A stretch of DNA of 64,000 nt from JACPFJ01 sp036504875 (GCA_036504875.1 DASXUK010000040.1:29368-93367); one strand, 5' to 3'; shown: positions 1 to 9,682, counted from the stretch's first letter. Notes: generated by a model not told the origin, from the sequence alone. Program-made: numbers and translations.

Positions 1-443
1 TAAACGAACTCTTGACGCAGATAGTGGATTTTGCCGCCAATCATACTGATATGCGGGGGGTAAGCATCAGAACCGAATTTGCGCCTGGACTCCCGAAGAT
101 ACAACTGGATGGAGACCAGATGCGGCAGGTGGCCATCAATCTGATCTTGAATGCCGGCGGTGCCATGCCGGATGGCGGCAAACTTATTGTCAGAACCGAA
201 CCGGCCGATGGAAAACGCATCAAGATCATTTTCAGGGATAGCGGTTGCGGAATACCTGGTGAAAGCCTGGAGAAGATCTTCGAGCCGTTCTATACCACCA
301 AGGAGCGTGGTACCGGTCTGGGTTTGGCCATCACCAGGCAGATTATCGAGCAGCATCACGGAGAGATTACTATTGAGAGCGAAATGGGCACGGGAACCAC
401 TGTTACGGTGACGCTGCCTTTTGAACGCGATGACTACAATTAA
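1..443 (+). CDS. Sensor histidine kinase, C-terminal part (5' end outside window)
   Basis: The reading frame is open from the left edge, so only the last ~147 residues are visible. They form the HATPase_c catalytic domain: an N box (LILNAGGAMPDGG), a G1 box (DSGCGIPGE), the F box (FEPFYTTKERG) and the G2 box (GTGLGLA). The residues before these resemble the end of a HisKA dimerisation domain, but the phosphorylated His is not in view. A sigma-54 response regulator follows 70 bp downstream, so the two are probably an NtrB/NtrC-type pair. The sensor domain and signal cannot be judged from this fragment. Confidence 0.93.
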   Translation, partial: NELLTQIVDFAANHTDMRGVSIRTEFAPGLPKIQLDGDQMRQVAINLILNAGGAMPDGGKLIVRTEPADGKRIKIIFRDSGCGIPGESLEKIFEPFYTTKERGTGLGLAITRQIIEQHHGEITIESEMGTGTTVTVTLPFERDDYN

Positions 444-513
444 CATGTTGATCAAGTGACCACCGGCCGCCAGGTTCTGTCTTTAAGCGCCTGCAATAAA
501 AGGAATTGATTCA

Positions 514-1914
514 ATGTCAGAAAAGAAGCGCATTCTTTTGATCGATAATGAAGAAGGTCTCTGCCGCATGATGGAGCAGGTGTTGCTGGATCATGACTAC
601 TTAGCCCGGGCCTATACCTCACCGCTTAAGGCGTTGGAAGATTTCAAGCCCGGCGCCTGGGACCTGGTGATCTCCGACATCAAAATGCCCGGCATGAGCG
701 GCTTGGAGGTGTTGCAGAAGGTCAAGGAGAAAGAGAAAGATATCCCGGTGATCATGATAACCGCTTATGCAACCGTGGATATGTCTATTCAGGCGCTCAG
801 AAAGGGTGCCTATGACATGCTGACCAAACCTTTTGAGCCGGAGGAACTGGTTTATCGAGTAAAGAACGCCTTGCAGCAATCTCTGCTGCTTGAGCAAAAC
901 CGCGAGCTTCGTCGGGAACTGGAGGAAAAATTCTGTTTTGATAACATCATCGGCGCCTCGGGTGGCTTAAAGAGTTTATTGGTCAAGGTAGAAAAAGTAG
1001 CCGTGCGCGATACCTCGGTGCTCATTACCGGTGAATCCGGCACAGGAAAGGAATTGATTGCCCAGGCTATCCACTACAATTCCCCCCGCCGGGAGGGCAA
1101 GTTTGTAGCCATCAATTGCGGTGCACTACCGGAGACACTCCTGGAGAGCGAACTGTTCGGTTATAAGAAAGGGGCCTTTACCGGTGCCAAGGAGAACCGC
1201 CAGGGGCTTCTGGAGGCGGCCGACGGCGGCACACTTTTTCTGGATGAGGTCGGCAATCTGCCGATGAACGTGCAAAAGACGCTCCTGCGTTTTCTTCAGG
1301 AAAAGGAATTTCTCCGTTTGGGTGAAAACACGCCCACCAGGGTTGATGTGCGGGTGCTTTCGGCAACCAATGCCGACCTTAAGCAGGTTGTTAAAAGTGG
1401 AATCTTTCGCGAGGATCTTTTCTACCGACTGAATGTGGTCAACATTCATCTGCCGGCGCTTCGTGAGCGGAGTGATGATGTGCCTCTTCTGGCGGCCCAC
1501 TTCATCCATCTCCAGAATCAGAAGTTCGGTACGCAGGTCAAGGGTTTAGAGAAGGAGGCCATGCAGATACTGTGCGATTTTGACTGGCCCGGCAATATCC
1601 GCCAGCTCAAGAATGTGATCGAGGCCTGCATGGCTATGGAGGGGGATGATTATATTACCCGGGAGACCCTGGAGCAGTTTATTGAGGCTGCCCACGATCC
1701 AGAAAGCAGCAGCCAGTTGAATGCGATTTCAAAAAGGGCCGATGATCTGCCTTTTAATGCAGCACTGGAATCCTTTGAGGCTGATTTGCTGAAAGGATTG
1801 CTGAGGAAACATTCCGGGAACATAGATGCGGCCGCCCGCGAGGCGGATATGAACATGGCCACCATGTACCGCAAGATCAAGCGCTACGGCATCAGAAAAG
1901 AAGATTACAGCTGA
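514..1914 (+). CDS. Sigma-54-dependent response regulator (NtrC family)
   Basis: 466 residues with the classic NtrC order. The receiver domain spans ~1-120, with phosphoacceptor Asp55 in LVISDIKMPG. The AAA+ domain spans ~140-380, with Walker A GESGTGKE, the sigma-54 contact loop GAFTGA and a Walker B-like GGTLFLDEVG. A Fis-type helix-turn-helix lies at the C terminus (READMNMATMYRKIKRYG). The ATG follows AAAGGAATT about 8 bases upstream. It presumably takes phosphate from the kinase encoded just upstream and opens sigma-54 promoters. Its targets are unknown. The gene ends one base from the convergent yjbQ-like gene, with no terminator between them. Confidence 0.95.
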   Translation: MSEKKRILLIDNEEGLCRMMEQVLLDHDYLARAYTSPLKALEDFKPGAWDLVISDIKMPGMSGLEVLQKVKEKEKDIPVIMITAYATVDMSIQALRKGAYDMLTKPFEPEELVYRVKNALQQSLLLEQNRELRRELEEKFCFDNIIGASGGLKSLLVKVEKVAVRDTSVLITGESGTGKELIAQAIHYNSPRREGKFVAINCGALPETLLESELFGYKKGAFTGAKENRQGLLEAADGGTLFLDEVGNLPMNVQKTLLRFLQEKEFLRLGENTPTRVDVRVLSATNADLKQVVKSGIFREDLFYRLNVVNIHLPALRERSDDVPLLAAHFIHLQNQKFGTQVKGLEKEAMQILCDFDWPGNIRQLKNVIEACMAMEGDDYITRETLEQFIEAAHDPESSSQLNAISKRADDLPFNAALESFEADLLKGLLRKHSGNIDAAAREADMNMATMYRKIKRYGIRKEDYS

Positions 1915-1915
1915 T

Positions 1916-2332
1916 TTACCCGCCGCTGAAGGCCAGATACACCTTGCGCTGCCGAGGGCCATCAAACTCGCAGAAATAGATGCCCTGCCAAGTCCCCAGC
2001 CATAGTCCTCCCTTTTGCAAAATCACCTGTACGGATGAACCAAAGAAACTGGCCTTCAAATGGGCGTCGGAGTTGCCTTCAACATGTTTGAAATGACGAC
2101 TTTTCGGAATCAGCTCGTTGCTGAAGTTTTCTATATCGCGGGCCACATCCGGGTCCACGCTTTCATTAATGGTTACCCCGGCAGTGGTATGTGGTATGAA
2201 GACTGTCAGCACGCCATCCTGCCAGCCGTGCTGGGCAACAAGCTGGACGATCGTGTCGGTAATGGCTATGAACTGGGTCCTGCTCTGGGTTGTTATGTCT
2301 AGCTCGGCTGTCTGCATTGTTTCTGCCTCCAC
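1916..2332 (-). CDS. yjbQ: YjbQ/UPF0047 family protein
   Basis: 138 residues, the usual length for the UPF0047/YjbQ family, annotated in databases as a secondary thiamine-phosphate synthase enzyme. The diagnostic motif PHTTAGVTINE is present, together with the late segment WLGTWQGIYFCEFDGPR that is characteristic of the fold. Conserved histidines (PHTT, SDAHLK) match the putative metal site. The physiological role of the family is poorly settled, so only the family assignment is firm. It is a single gene, convergent with the upstream response regulator gene and divergent from the exporter gene. Confidence 0.9.
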   Translation of the reverse strand: MEAETMQTAELDITTQSRTQFIAITDTIVQLVAQHGWQDGVLTVFIPHTTAGVTINESVDPDVARDIENFSNELIPKSRHFKHVEGNSDAHLKASFFGSSVQVILQKGGLWLGTWQGIYFCEFDGPRQRKVYLAFSGG

Positions 2333-2481
2333 GATTCTGCTCCCTGCAATCGTACACCCTGCAGCGAAAGGCCTGCAGGGCTATGTTTATCAGGTTGGCT
2401 ATTATTATCATACCGCTGAAGATTGACTTTTCCACGGCAGAGGTATATTCAGGAACGTCAATTTAGTCAAGGAGCTTATCT

Positions 2482-5148
2482 GTGTCAAAACAGTCCCCAA
2501 ATAGTCGGTTATTCGCTTTTGTCTCCAAACGTCCGCGACTGATCCTGGTGCTGGCGCTGCTGTTTTCGATTGTTTGCGTCATCTACACCAAAAACAACAT
2601 GGAATTCATGACCGGCCGCGACGGCATGATGCCCAGTAATGCACCTTTCCAGGTCGATTATAGCGCCTATCGACAGGAATTCGGCGACCAGGAAGAGGTG
2701 GTGGTCGTTCTTGAATCGGATGATGCCGAGAAAACCACCCGTTGCGGGGATGCGCTGAATGAAAGGCTCCAACGAGAAAAAGGGGTTTTCCGCGAGGTTT
2801 TTTATCCGGGGGGGCTGCCTTACTTCCGCAAAAACGGTTTGTTGTTCATGCCGCTGGATGATATCCGTGGTTTGCGCAACACTCTGACCATGGCCGGTCC
2901 GGTGCTGAAGAAGTTGGCCGCCGCGCCTTCGGTGCAATCCCTTTTCACCAGCTTGACCCGTCAGATGGATGAATATTTGGTCAATAAGGACCCGTCCAAG
3001 CTGGAGAGCCTGGTGTTCATGCTGACGACTCTTGACAAGGGCTTCCAGGGTTTTGATGGCAAAACCAGCGGTTTGACCATGGACTCCTTTCTGAAGGGAA
3101 GTAGTGGCGGCCAGCCATCCATGTTGGAAAACGCCGGCAAACAACAGGTCATCACCATTTTGCCGCTCAAGGATGAAGGCAGTTTTGTCCCGGCTGAAAA
3201 AGCGATCCAGGCTACTCGCACAGCCCTGCATGAAGTCCTTGGAAAACCGGAATTCAAGGGTGTAAAGGCCGGACTGACCGGCGTGCCGGTGCTGGAATTC
3301 GAGGAGATGACTACCAGCCAGCGCGACATGGAGATCGCTACAGCTCTTTCACTGACCCTGACCGTAATCCTCTTGTTGTTTGCCTTCCGAGGATTTTTGA
3401 ATGTTGTTGCCGCCATGGTTTCGCTGGTGGTCGGAATCTGTGTCTCGTTCGGCTTTGCAACCGCCTTTGTAGGGCACCTGAATATACTTTCCATGGTCTT
3501 TGCGATCATGTTGATCGGCCTGGGAATCGAGTACGGCATTCAGGTGGTGCTTCGCTATCAGGAAGAGCTAAGAAAGGGAACCAGCGGCATGGCCGCCATC
3601 GAGATTGGTCTCTCAGCCAATATCCGCTCGATAGTCATGGCGGCCGCCACCGTGGCCATAGCCTTTGCAACTTTCGCTTTTACCGATTTCAAAGGGATTG
3701 CAGAACTGGGCATTATTGCAGCCGGCGGGGTCTTTATCTGTGTGATTGCCACCTTTACGGTCCTGCCGGCCATGCTGGTACTGCTGGAGCGTTTTAGAAA
3801 ACAACCCAAAAACGGACTACCCTCTCAAGCCTCTGATCCCGCTGTGCGCCCCTTTTACCGGGCCCTGTTTGAAAAACCGGCCGCGGTCATTACAATAACA
3901 GTAATCTTATCGCTGATCTGTCTCTACCCGACCTTTCGGATGCGTTTTGATTTCAACCTGATGAATCTTCAGGCCAAGGGATTGCAATCGGTCGAGTACG
4001 CCTACAAATTAATGGCCAGCAAGGAAAACTCCGGCTATTTTGCGGTTGTCACGGCGTCTGACCGGAACCAGGCCCGGCTACTGACCGAGCGTTTGGAAAA
4101 GCTGCCGGCGGTGGACCATGTTGTGAGCCTGCCGGCGCTGGTGCCGGATCAGCAGAAAGCCAAATTGGCCGAGCTGGCTGCACTTAAACAGGTCATGGCC
4201 GATGTCAAACCTGCTCCTTATGAGGAGAACCTGCGGGTGATGGAACTCCCGACAGTTTTTGAAGACTTCAATAAGCGGGTTGAAAAATTGAAGCTTTCGC
4301 TGGAGTCTGAGAAACGGCCCGAAGCTCGACCGGTCGGCGATTTTCTAAAGACACTGGAGGGTTTCTTCAAGACTCTGGAAAAGGAGAAGGACAAGAACGC
4401 CCTCGGCATGCTGCGTGAGTTTCAGGGGGGGATGTTTGCCCAACTGCCTGATAAGCTGCGAATGATGAAAGAAAGTCTGGAGGCCGCTCCGGTAACCGAG
4501 CAGGATGTGCCGGAAGAACTTAAGCGACGTTTTGTAGGCAAGAGCGGTAAATTACTGCTGCAGGTAGCTGCCAAAAAAGAGATCTTTGAGCGCGAACCGC
4601 TGGCCGAGTTCATTTCCCAGGTCAAAAGTGTGGCCCCTAATGCAACTGGTGAACCGGTCATGGTTTATGAATCCTTGAGCATTCTGAAAAGTTCCTACTT
4701 GAAGGCCTTCGTGTACGCCTTTTTCGGCATTGCTGTTATTCTTTTAATCAATTTCAAGAGCATTAGGTTTGCCGTGATCGGCACGATCCCTTTGGCCGCC
4801 GGTCTTCTTCTGATGGTTGGCGGGATGCAGCTTTTTGGTGTGGCCTTCAATTCAGCCAACATCATTGTTTTGCCGCTGATCCTGGGGGTAGGAATTGACT
4901 CGGCCATCTACATCATCAACCGCTACCGCCAGGGGGATGAAACCCCCGGACAGGTGGCCACCAGCAGCGCCGGAATTGGAGTTTTCCTGAATGCCCTGAC
5001 GATCCTGTTCAGTTTCGGTGCTTTAATGGTGGCCCATCATCAGGGGGTTTTCAGTATCGGTGCGGTTATGTCACTCGGAATGATCGCGAACGTGGCGGTG
5101 TTTCTGGCGTTTTTGCCGGCCCTGCTGACGGTGTGGGGGAAGAGGTAG
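2482..5148 (+). CDS. RND/MMPL-family exporter (HpnN-like)
   Basis: 888 residues. GTG start preceded by AAGGAG. The architecture is that of the MMPL branch of the RND superfamily: one N-terminal membrane helix (~18-36), a large periplasmic loop, five or six helices (~290-440), a second N-terminal-type helix (~465-485), a second periplasmic loop and a second helical block (~730-885). The helical block carries GIGLEYGIQ- and GVGIDSAIY-type motifs seen in MMPL and HpnN proteins. HpnN moves hopanoids to the outer membrane, and the overall look fits, but no hopanoid genes are nearby. The substrate (hopanoid or other lipid) is therefore inference. Confidence 0.85.
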   Translation: MSKQSPNSRLFAFVSKRPRLILVLALLFSIVCVIYTKNNMEFMTGRDGMMPSNAPFQVDYSAYRQEFGDQEEVVVVLESDDAEKTTRCGDALNERLQREKGVFREVFYPGGLPYFRKNGLLFMPLDDIRGLRNTLTMAGPVLKKLAAAPSVQSLFTSLTRQMDEYLVNKDPSKLESLVFMLTTLDKGFQGFDGKTSGLTMDSFLKGSSGGQPSMLENAGKQQVITILPLKDEGSFVPAEKAIQATRTALHEVLGKPEFKGVKAGLTGVPVLEFEEMTTSQRDMEIATALSLTLTVILLLFAFRGFLNVVAAMVSLVVGICVSFGFATAFVGHLNILSMVFAIMLIGLGIEYGIQVVLRYQEELRKGTSGMAAIEIGLSANIRSIVMAAATVAIAFATFAFTDFKGIAELGIIAAGGVFICVIATFTVLPAMLVLLERFRKQPKNGLPSQASDPAVRPFYRALFEKPAAVITITVILSLICLYPTFRMRFDFNLMNLQAKGLQSVEYAYKLMASKENSGYFAVVTASDRNQARLLTERLEKLPAVDHVVSLPALVPDQQKAKLAELAALKQVMADVKPAPYEENLRVMELPTVFEDFNKRVEKLKLSLESEKRPEARPVGDFLKTLEGFFKTLEKEKDKNALGMLREFQGGMFAQLPDKLRMMKESLEAAPVTEQDVPEELKRRFVGKSGKLLLQVAAKKEIFEREPLAEFISQVKSVAPNATGEPVMVYESLSILKSSYLKAFVYAFFGIAVILLINFKSIRFAVIGTIPLAAGLLLMVGGMQLFGVAFNSANIIVLPLILGVGIDSAIYIINRYRQGDETPGQVATSSAGIGVFLNALTILFSFGALMVAHHQGVFSIGAVMSLGMIANVAVFLAFLPALLTVWGKR

Positions 5149-5167
5149 GAGCTATGCCTGTGAATTT

Positions 5168-6097
5168 TTAGGGCGCGGTGACATTAACCACCTGGCTTCC
5201 TTCTCCGCCGGGATTGACCACCTGAACGTGAAAATCCTTATTAACCGGGGTATATGGGTAGCGCTGATATATAAGTCTGGTGCAATCGACGTAGATAAGT
5301 TTTTCCCGCTCGGCCACCTCCTGACCACCTCGGCCGCCGATGCGCTGGCCATCCACGTAGATGGCCGAATTCTGCTGAAAATTCTTGCCCTCGATGATCA
5401 GTTCGTAATAATTCACGTATTCATTCCCAACAGAAACATGACTAACCTCGGGTTTTGTCTCGATCGAGAGGGCTAAAGGAACGGATGCGTTCTCCGGCGA
5501 ATTTTTTACAACAATCTGGTGCAGGCCGCCTGGAACCTGAGGCAAGGTAAAGGCGATTGACTCACTTGAGATCAAACGACTCCTAATAACAGCGCCGTCC
5601 AACATCAGAAACGAGCTGTCCGAGAAGTTCTGCCCTGTGGCGGTAACTTCACGCTCGCGCCCTTCGGCACAGGCACTGATTCGGGAAGGGTTGAGATCGG
5701 TCAGGATCGGACGCATCGGTAAAATGGTGAAGTTATAGGCCCTGCCCGTGGCGCCGTCGCCTCGTTTAAGGTACAAGGCATATATGCCGGCCGGTAGAGA
5801 AGGTACTATGAATTCCAGCTGTTTCCCCTCGGTGACCTTGGCAACAATCTCTTGACTACCTAGAAAAGCGCTGACTTTATCACCGAAAGCGGAGCCGAAG
5901 ATGGTGACTTTCTGGTTAGGTTCGGCCTGGGCCGGAATAATACTGAGGATGGTCGGAGCCGCAACGGGAGGAATAAGAGATGCTTCGGACTTTACACGCT
6001 GCGGACGCTGGGCGGCAAAAGTGGGGACCTCGATCAGCAGGCAAATATTCACTATTATTACGACAATAGACGCCCATTTTTTAGTTGTAAGCAGCAT
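5168..6097 (-). CDS. Secreted IPT/TIG-domain protein
   Basis: 309 residues with an N-terminal signal peptide (hydrophobic stretch ~10-28, ending near TFAA). The rest is Ig-like IPT/TIG repeats: one at ~48-125 (PTILSIIPAQAEPNQKVTI, with the typical GSAF and PSLPAGIY), a second at ~130-210 (LTDLNPS, TGQNFSDSS) and a weaker third at ~215-305 (IEGKNFQQNSAIYVDG). Such proteins are periplasmic or surface-exposed. No enzyme domain is present. The ATG has a strong AGGAGG site 5 bases upstream. It lies convergent to the exporter gene. A perfect TATAAT lies ~55 bases upstream of the start, but the matching -35 is poor. Specific function unknown. Confidence 0.85.
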   Translation of the reverse strand: MLLTTKKWASIVVIIVNICLLIEVPTFAAQRPQRVKSEASLIPPVAAPTILSIIPAQAEPNQKVTIFGSAFGDKVSAFLGSQEIVAKVTEGKQLEFIVPSLPAGIYALYLKRGDGATGRAYNFTILPMRPILTDLNPSRISACAEGREREVTATGQNFSDSSFLMLDGAVIRSRLISSESIAFTLPQVPGGLHQIVVKNSPENASVPLALSIETKPEVSHVSVGNEYVNYYELIIEGKNFQQNSAIYVDGQRIGGRGGQEVAEREKLIYVDCTRLIYQRYPYTPVNKDFHVQVVNPGGEGSQVVNVTAP

Positions 6098-6262
6098 TTT
6101 CCCTCCTAATGTATCTTGGTCTCACAGACAACAACAAGAGCTGGAGTAAATTATAATACAAAAACTGAATTTGAAACCCGAGCAACGTAGTATTTCGAGA
6201 GCGAGCCCTAGGGGCTGGACCCTGTATTAAAAAATGCATCAGCTTAAACAGAGAAAAGAAAC

Positions 6263-7342
6263 CTAATTTTTTACCGACATTGCCAGCCAGATACCGCCAA
6301 GTATAAAGATTGTGTTGGCACCCCAAGCGGCTATAATCGGTGATAAAACTCCGCTGCGGCCATAAGAGAGCAGCACCGCGTTGACAACGAAATAGCCAAA
6401 GCCGATACCTATACTTGCCGAGATTCCTAATGCAATACCACCAGAACGACTATTCCGCAAGGCAAACGGCACCCCCAGGATCACCATTACAAACGCTGCA
6501 AAAGGGGCGGATAATTTATGGTGCATCATGGTCAGATAGCGGTAGGCTTGGTAGCCTCCGCTTTGCAGATTGTCGGCATATTCCTTTAATCTGTAAAAAC
6601 TCAAATTGTCGGCGTTGTTATCAAGTACCCGCAGGTCGTCGATCTTCAATGTCAGAGCCAGCTCCATGGCAGGCGCTGTTCGAGTCAAAAAACCTTGACC
6701 GGCCGTAAAATCTTTTACCACAGCATTTTTTAGTGTCCAACGGTCATTGTGAAACTGGGCCGCATCTGCATCTATGCGGCTGACCGGATTCATGGCGCTG
6801 TCGAGTGACCAGACAGTGACTCCCTGGAGAATCTTTTTCTGTGGTTCGAACAGATGGGCCTGAAGGATCATGGCATCGGATCGAAACCAGATATTGTTGC
6901 GTTTGAAAAAGGCATTTACATTTTGTTTTTTTATAGCTACCCGCTCGATATAATCCATGCGTTGATAGCTTTTAGGCACCACGAACTCGGCATTAAAAAG
7001 TAACAGTATGCTGGCTAGCAGCCCCAGGATCAGCATCGGTAACGAGATGCGCAGCAAGCTGACACCGCAGCTGCGCATGGCTATGATTTCGCTGTTGCGG
7101 GAGAGCATGGCCAGGGTCAGCAGGGTGGTCATAAGAATTGAAAAGGAGGCGGTCTGGCCAACCATTTCAGGCAGCTTACAAATGAAGAATAACAAGATAT
7201 CGAAAAGCGACCCACCGGCTTTGATAAAGCGCGGGATCTTGTCCATCATGTCCAACACCAGGTAGATCGCCACAAAACTGCCCAGACAAAGCGCAAACAG
7301 GCGTAACCAGGCGATGGCTATATAGCGGCTCAGGATGGTCAT
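6263..7342 (-). CDS. lptG: LPS export ABC transporter permease LptG
   Basis: 359 residues, the normal LptG length (E. coli 360). Membrane helices lie at ~12-35, ~60-85 and ~100-120, then a periplasmic beta-jellyroll-like middle region (~130-265), then three more helices to the C terminus, as in the YjgP/YjgQ family. LptG pairs with LptF in the inner membrane and is driven by LptB to pull lipopolysaccharide out of the bilayer. The start overlaps the stop of lptF by 4 bases (ATGA), so the two are translationally coupled. Assignment of LptG versus LptF rests on gene order and N-terminal similarity. Confidence 0.92.
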   Translation of the reverse strand: MTILSRYIAIAWLRLFALCLGSFVAIYLVLDMMDKIPRFIKAGGSLFDILLFFICKLPEMVGQTASFSILMTTLLTLAMLSRNSEIIAMRSCGVSLLRISLPMLILGLLASILLLFNAEFVVPKSYQRMDYIERVAIKKQNVNAFFKRNNIWFRSDAMILQAHLFEPQKKILQGVTVWSLDSAMNPVSRIDADAAQFHNDRWTLKNAVVKDFTAGQGFLTRTAPAMELALTLKIDDLRVLDNNADNLSFYRLKEYADNLQSGGYQAYRYLTMMHHKLSAPFAAFVMVILGVPFALRNSRSGGIALGISASIGIGFGYFVVNAVLLSYGRSGVLSPIIAAWGANTIFILGGIWLAMSVKN

Positions 7343-8481
7343 GTTCTTTTTCCACGAAGCAGGTTGCCCAGCGCAAGCAGCTTGAACTCGCGCTCAAGTG
7401 AGGCCATTCTCAGGAGCAGCCATCCCAGTAAAAGAAAAATAAGATTTGGAAGCCACAGGGCCAGGGCAGGGGGGACAGCCCCCTTTTCGGCCAAGGTTCT
7501 GAGCAGCGATAACAGCAGGTAATAGGCCAACAATATGGCAATGCTTGTAAAAAAACCGGCTGATTTTCCGGAACGACGGTTTTGAAGGCCTAAAGGAACG
7601 GCTACCACAGCAAACACCAGCGAAGCAAATGGAAATGCAAACCGGCCATGTAATTCAGCCTGCATTTTCAGGCGAACCGCCAAAGCTGTAGCCGGTTTGT
7701 CGATTGCCTGCCGCAATTCATTGATTCCCATATCGAGCTCGTTTTTTATGATTCCGACACCCTTTCCAACTCCTGCAACTGTCATAAAATATTCACCGAA
7801 CTTGACCAGGCGGTAGTCATCAGCCTTGCCGGCTATATGAATGCTGCCGTTGTTGAGCACCAGGCAAATATCCTGCTGATTAGGCGTGCAGCCTATCTTT
7901 CCATTGGCGGCGAAGATGGTCATGGAATGCTTCGGGTCACGGCCGTCATGGATAATGACCCCTTTCAGGGCATGATGTTCCTCGTCATAATGCTCTGTAT
8001 AAAGAACTATGCCAGGGATATCATCCCAGAATACTTTTTCACGGATAGTAACGGTGGCGTTTTGCTTTACTACCTCGATACTAAGGCGTTTGAAGGCGCT
8101 GTTGCCCCAGGGGACGGCCACAGTGCTGATCCACAAGGTTATTAAGGTGGTAGTCAGGCCGCACAGTAGTACAGGCGGCATGAGCTGAATCAGGCTAATG
8201 CCGCCAGCCTTCATAACAGTAATCTCATTGTCGGCCGAGAGTCTTCCAAAAGCCAGCAGCACAGCCAGCAAAAAAGCCATGGGAATGGTAAAGACCAAAA
8301 AGGACGGCATTAGATAAAGGATCATCCGGAAGATATCTGCAAGAGGTACGCCCCGTGAGATTACCAGGTCGGTCAGCTTGATCAATCGCCCCAGGAGCAG
8401 GATCAAGGTAAAAACCATCAGGCTCAACATTAATAAAGATACGATCTCACGGATTATGTACAGGCTCAGGATGCGCTTCAT
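7339..8481 (-). CDS. lptF: LPS export ABC transporter permease LptF
   Basis: 380 residues, YjgP/YjgQ family, first gene of the lptF-lptG pair. The N terminus (MKRILSLYIIREIV) and first helix, the cytoplasmic loop segment SADNEITVMKAGGIS, and the C-terminal helices with AVPLGLQNRRSGKSAG are typical of LptF. The periplasmic domain spans ~130-270. Together with LptG and the ATPase LptB (encoded at ~16.3 kb) it forms the inner-membrane extractor for LPS. LptC and LptA, encoded in the same distant block, form the bridge across the periplasm. Confidence 0.93.
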   Translation of the reverse strand: MKRILSLYIIREIVSLLMLSLMVFTLILLLGRLIKLTDLVISRGVPLADIFRMILYLMPSFLVFTIPMAFLLAVLLAFGRLSADNEITVMKAGGISLIQLMPPVLLCGLTTTLITLWISTVAVPWGNSAFKRLSIEVVKQNATVTIREKVFWDDIPGIVLYTEHYDEEHHALKGVIIHDGRDPKHSMTIFAANGKIGCTPNQQDICLVLNNGSIHIAGKADDYRLVKFGEYFMTVAGVGKGVGIIKNELDMGINELRQAIDKPATALAVRLKMQAELHGRFAFPFASLVFAVVAVPLGLQNRRSGKSAGFFTSIAILLAYYLLLSLLRTLAEKGAVPPALALWLPNLIFLLLGWLLLRMASLEREFKLLALGNLLRGKRT

Positions 8482-8531
8482 GAAAGGGGATGATACATGA
8501 CCGGCGGACAGGTGTAAAGTAACCAGCTAAT

Positions 8532-8565
8532 AAAAACGGGAACCACACCCGAGGTTCCCGTTTTT
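8532..8565 (-). terminator. Rho-independent terminator after desulfoferrodoxin gene
   Basis: A 13-bp perfect stem (AAAAACGGGAACC / GGTTCCCGTTTTT) with an 8-base loop. It lies 22 bases past the stop of the desulfoferrodoxin gene and before lptF. The A/T ends make it usable on either strand. It separates the redox genes from lptFG. Confidence 0.85.
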
Positions 8566-8587
8566 ACAACAGACAACATTATTATTA

Positions 8588-8968
8588 CTAGGACTTTGTC
8601 GACCAGTGACCATGAAGGTTACAATATTCACGGGCAGTAATATTAGTGGCCGATACTGCAAAAAAAGCCTCCGGTGCCTGGCCAGGCTTAAGGAACTGAC
8701 GATAGGCTTTACCATCGGCGACTATCTCAATCCATTCTATATAATGCTTCTCTTCCATGGGATGCTGGATGCTTCCTACCTGTACCTTGACCCCGCCTTC
8801 GACGGCTTCAATCACCGGGACATGTTTCTCTTTGGCGGCATCGACGGTATTTTCCGTCATAAGGGTCATGTCCTGACCGCAACAAACCAGACTGGCACCT
8901 CCGCCATGGATTACTTCGACGATGTTTCCGCATAATTCACATTTGTATACTTCGAGCAGATTCGGCAT
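8588..8968 (-). CDS. dfx: Desulfoferrodoxin (superoxide reductase, 2Fe type)
   Basis: 126 residues, the standard length for a two-iron superoxide reductase. The N-terminal desulforedoxin domain has C10-X2-C13 and the adjacent pair C29-C30 that bind the rubredoxin-like iron. The catalytic iron ligands are visible as His49 (EKHVPV), His69 (QHPM), His75 (KHYIEW) and the C-terminal CNLHGHW (Cys and His). Glu47, next to the first His, matches the mobile ligand. The enzyme reduces superoxide to peroxide without making oxygen. Rubrerythrin, encoded just upstream on the same strand, can then remove the peroxide. The start has a good GGAGG site. Confidence 0.96.
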   Translation of the reverse strand: MPNLLEVYKCELCGNIVEVIHGGGASLVCCGQDMTLMTENTVDAAKEKHVPVIEAVEGGVKVQVGSIQHPMEEKHYIEWIEIVADGKAYRQFLKPGQAPEAFFAVSATNITAREYCNLHGHWSTKS

Positions 8969-8999
8969 TTAATTCCTCCATTTTAGATAAATAAAATAG

Positions 9000-9578
9000 T
9001 TACCAGTTTTCAGCTAATAGTTCAAAATGTGCCCTGGGATGGACGCAGGCTGGGCAAATTTCGGGGGCACCTTTTCCGGAATGGACATAACCGCAGTTAC
9101 GGCAGCGCCAGGTAGCCTCGTCTTCACGTTTGAACACCTGATTGCTCTCAATGTTGACCAAGAGGTCGCGGTATCTTTTTTCATGCTGTTTTTCGGCCAC
9201 AGATATGGCGTTCCAGGTAGCGGCAATCTCGGCAAAACCTTCTTCTTTGGCAGTAGCGGCAAAACCGGGATAAAGCCGGCTGTGCTCCTCATGCTCGCCA
9301 TTTGCAGAAGCTAAAAGATTTTCAGCAGTAGTCCCGCACTTGCCAGCCGGGAAACAAGCAGTTATTTCAAGTTCACCCCCCTCCAGAAATTTGAAAAAGC
9401 GTTTGGCATGCTCCTTCTCCTGGTTGGCAGTCTCTTCAAAGATATCGCCGATCTGCACAAAGCCTTCTTTCTTGGCTACCGAGGCAAAATAGCTGTAACG
9501 GTTACGCGCCTGGCTCTCGCCGGCAAATGATTTGAGCAGGTTCTGCTCGGTCTTGGTACCCTTGATGGATGCGCTCAT
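9000..9578 (-). CDS. rbr: Rubrerythrin
   Basis: 192 residues, full length. The N-terminal ferritin-like diiron domain (~1-145) carries the ligand motifs ESQARNRY and EKEHAKRF and a second EXXH (EKQHEKRY). The C-terminal rubredoxin domain has CRNCGYVH and CPACVHPRAHFE. It acts as a cytoplasmic NADH-linked peroxidase in anaerobes. Desulfoferrodoxin lies 31 bases downstream on the same strand, so the two likely form a superoxide/peroxide detoxification pair. The start has an AAAGGAG site. A good sigma-70-type promoter sits ~60 bases upstream. Confidence 0.97.
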   Translation of the reverse strand: MSASIKGTKTEQNLLKSFAGESQARNRYSYFASVAKKEGFVQIGDIFEETANQEKEHAKRFFKFLEGGELEITACFPAGKCGTTAENLLASANGEHEEHSRLYPGFAATAKEEGFAEIAATWNAISVAEKQHEKRYRDLLVNIESNQVFKREDEATWRCRNCGYVHSGKGAPEICPACVHPRAHFELLAENW

Positions 9579-9636
9579 TGTTACTCCTTTTGTGATTAAT
9601 CAATGTGTGGCGTCAAATGCGACTAAAATTATCTTT

Positions 9637-9665
9637 TATATACAGTTTGAAATCTTATTTTGCAA
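9637..9665 (-). promoter_or_regulatory. Sigma-70-type promoter for rubrerythrin/desulfoferrodoxin
   Basis: Read on the minus strand: TTGCAA, exactly 17 bases, TATATA. It lies ~60 bases upstream of the rubrerythrin start and after the terminator of citrate synthase. No clear PerR- or Fur-like palindrome was seen overlapping it. Confidence 0.6.
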
Positions 9666-9682
9666 GCCAGAAAATAAAAAAA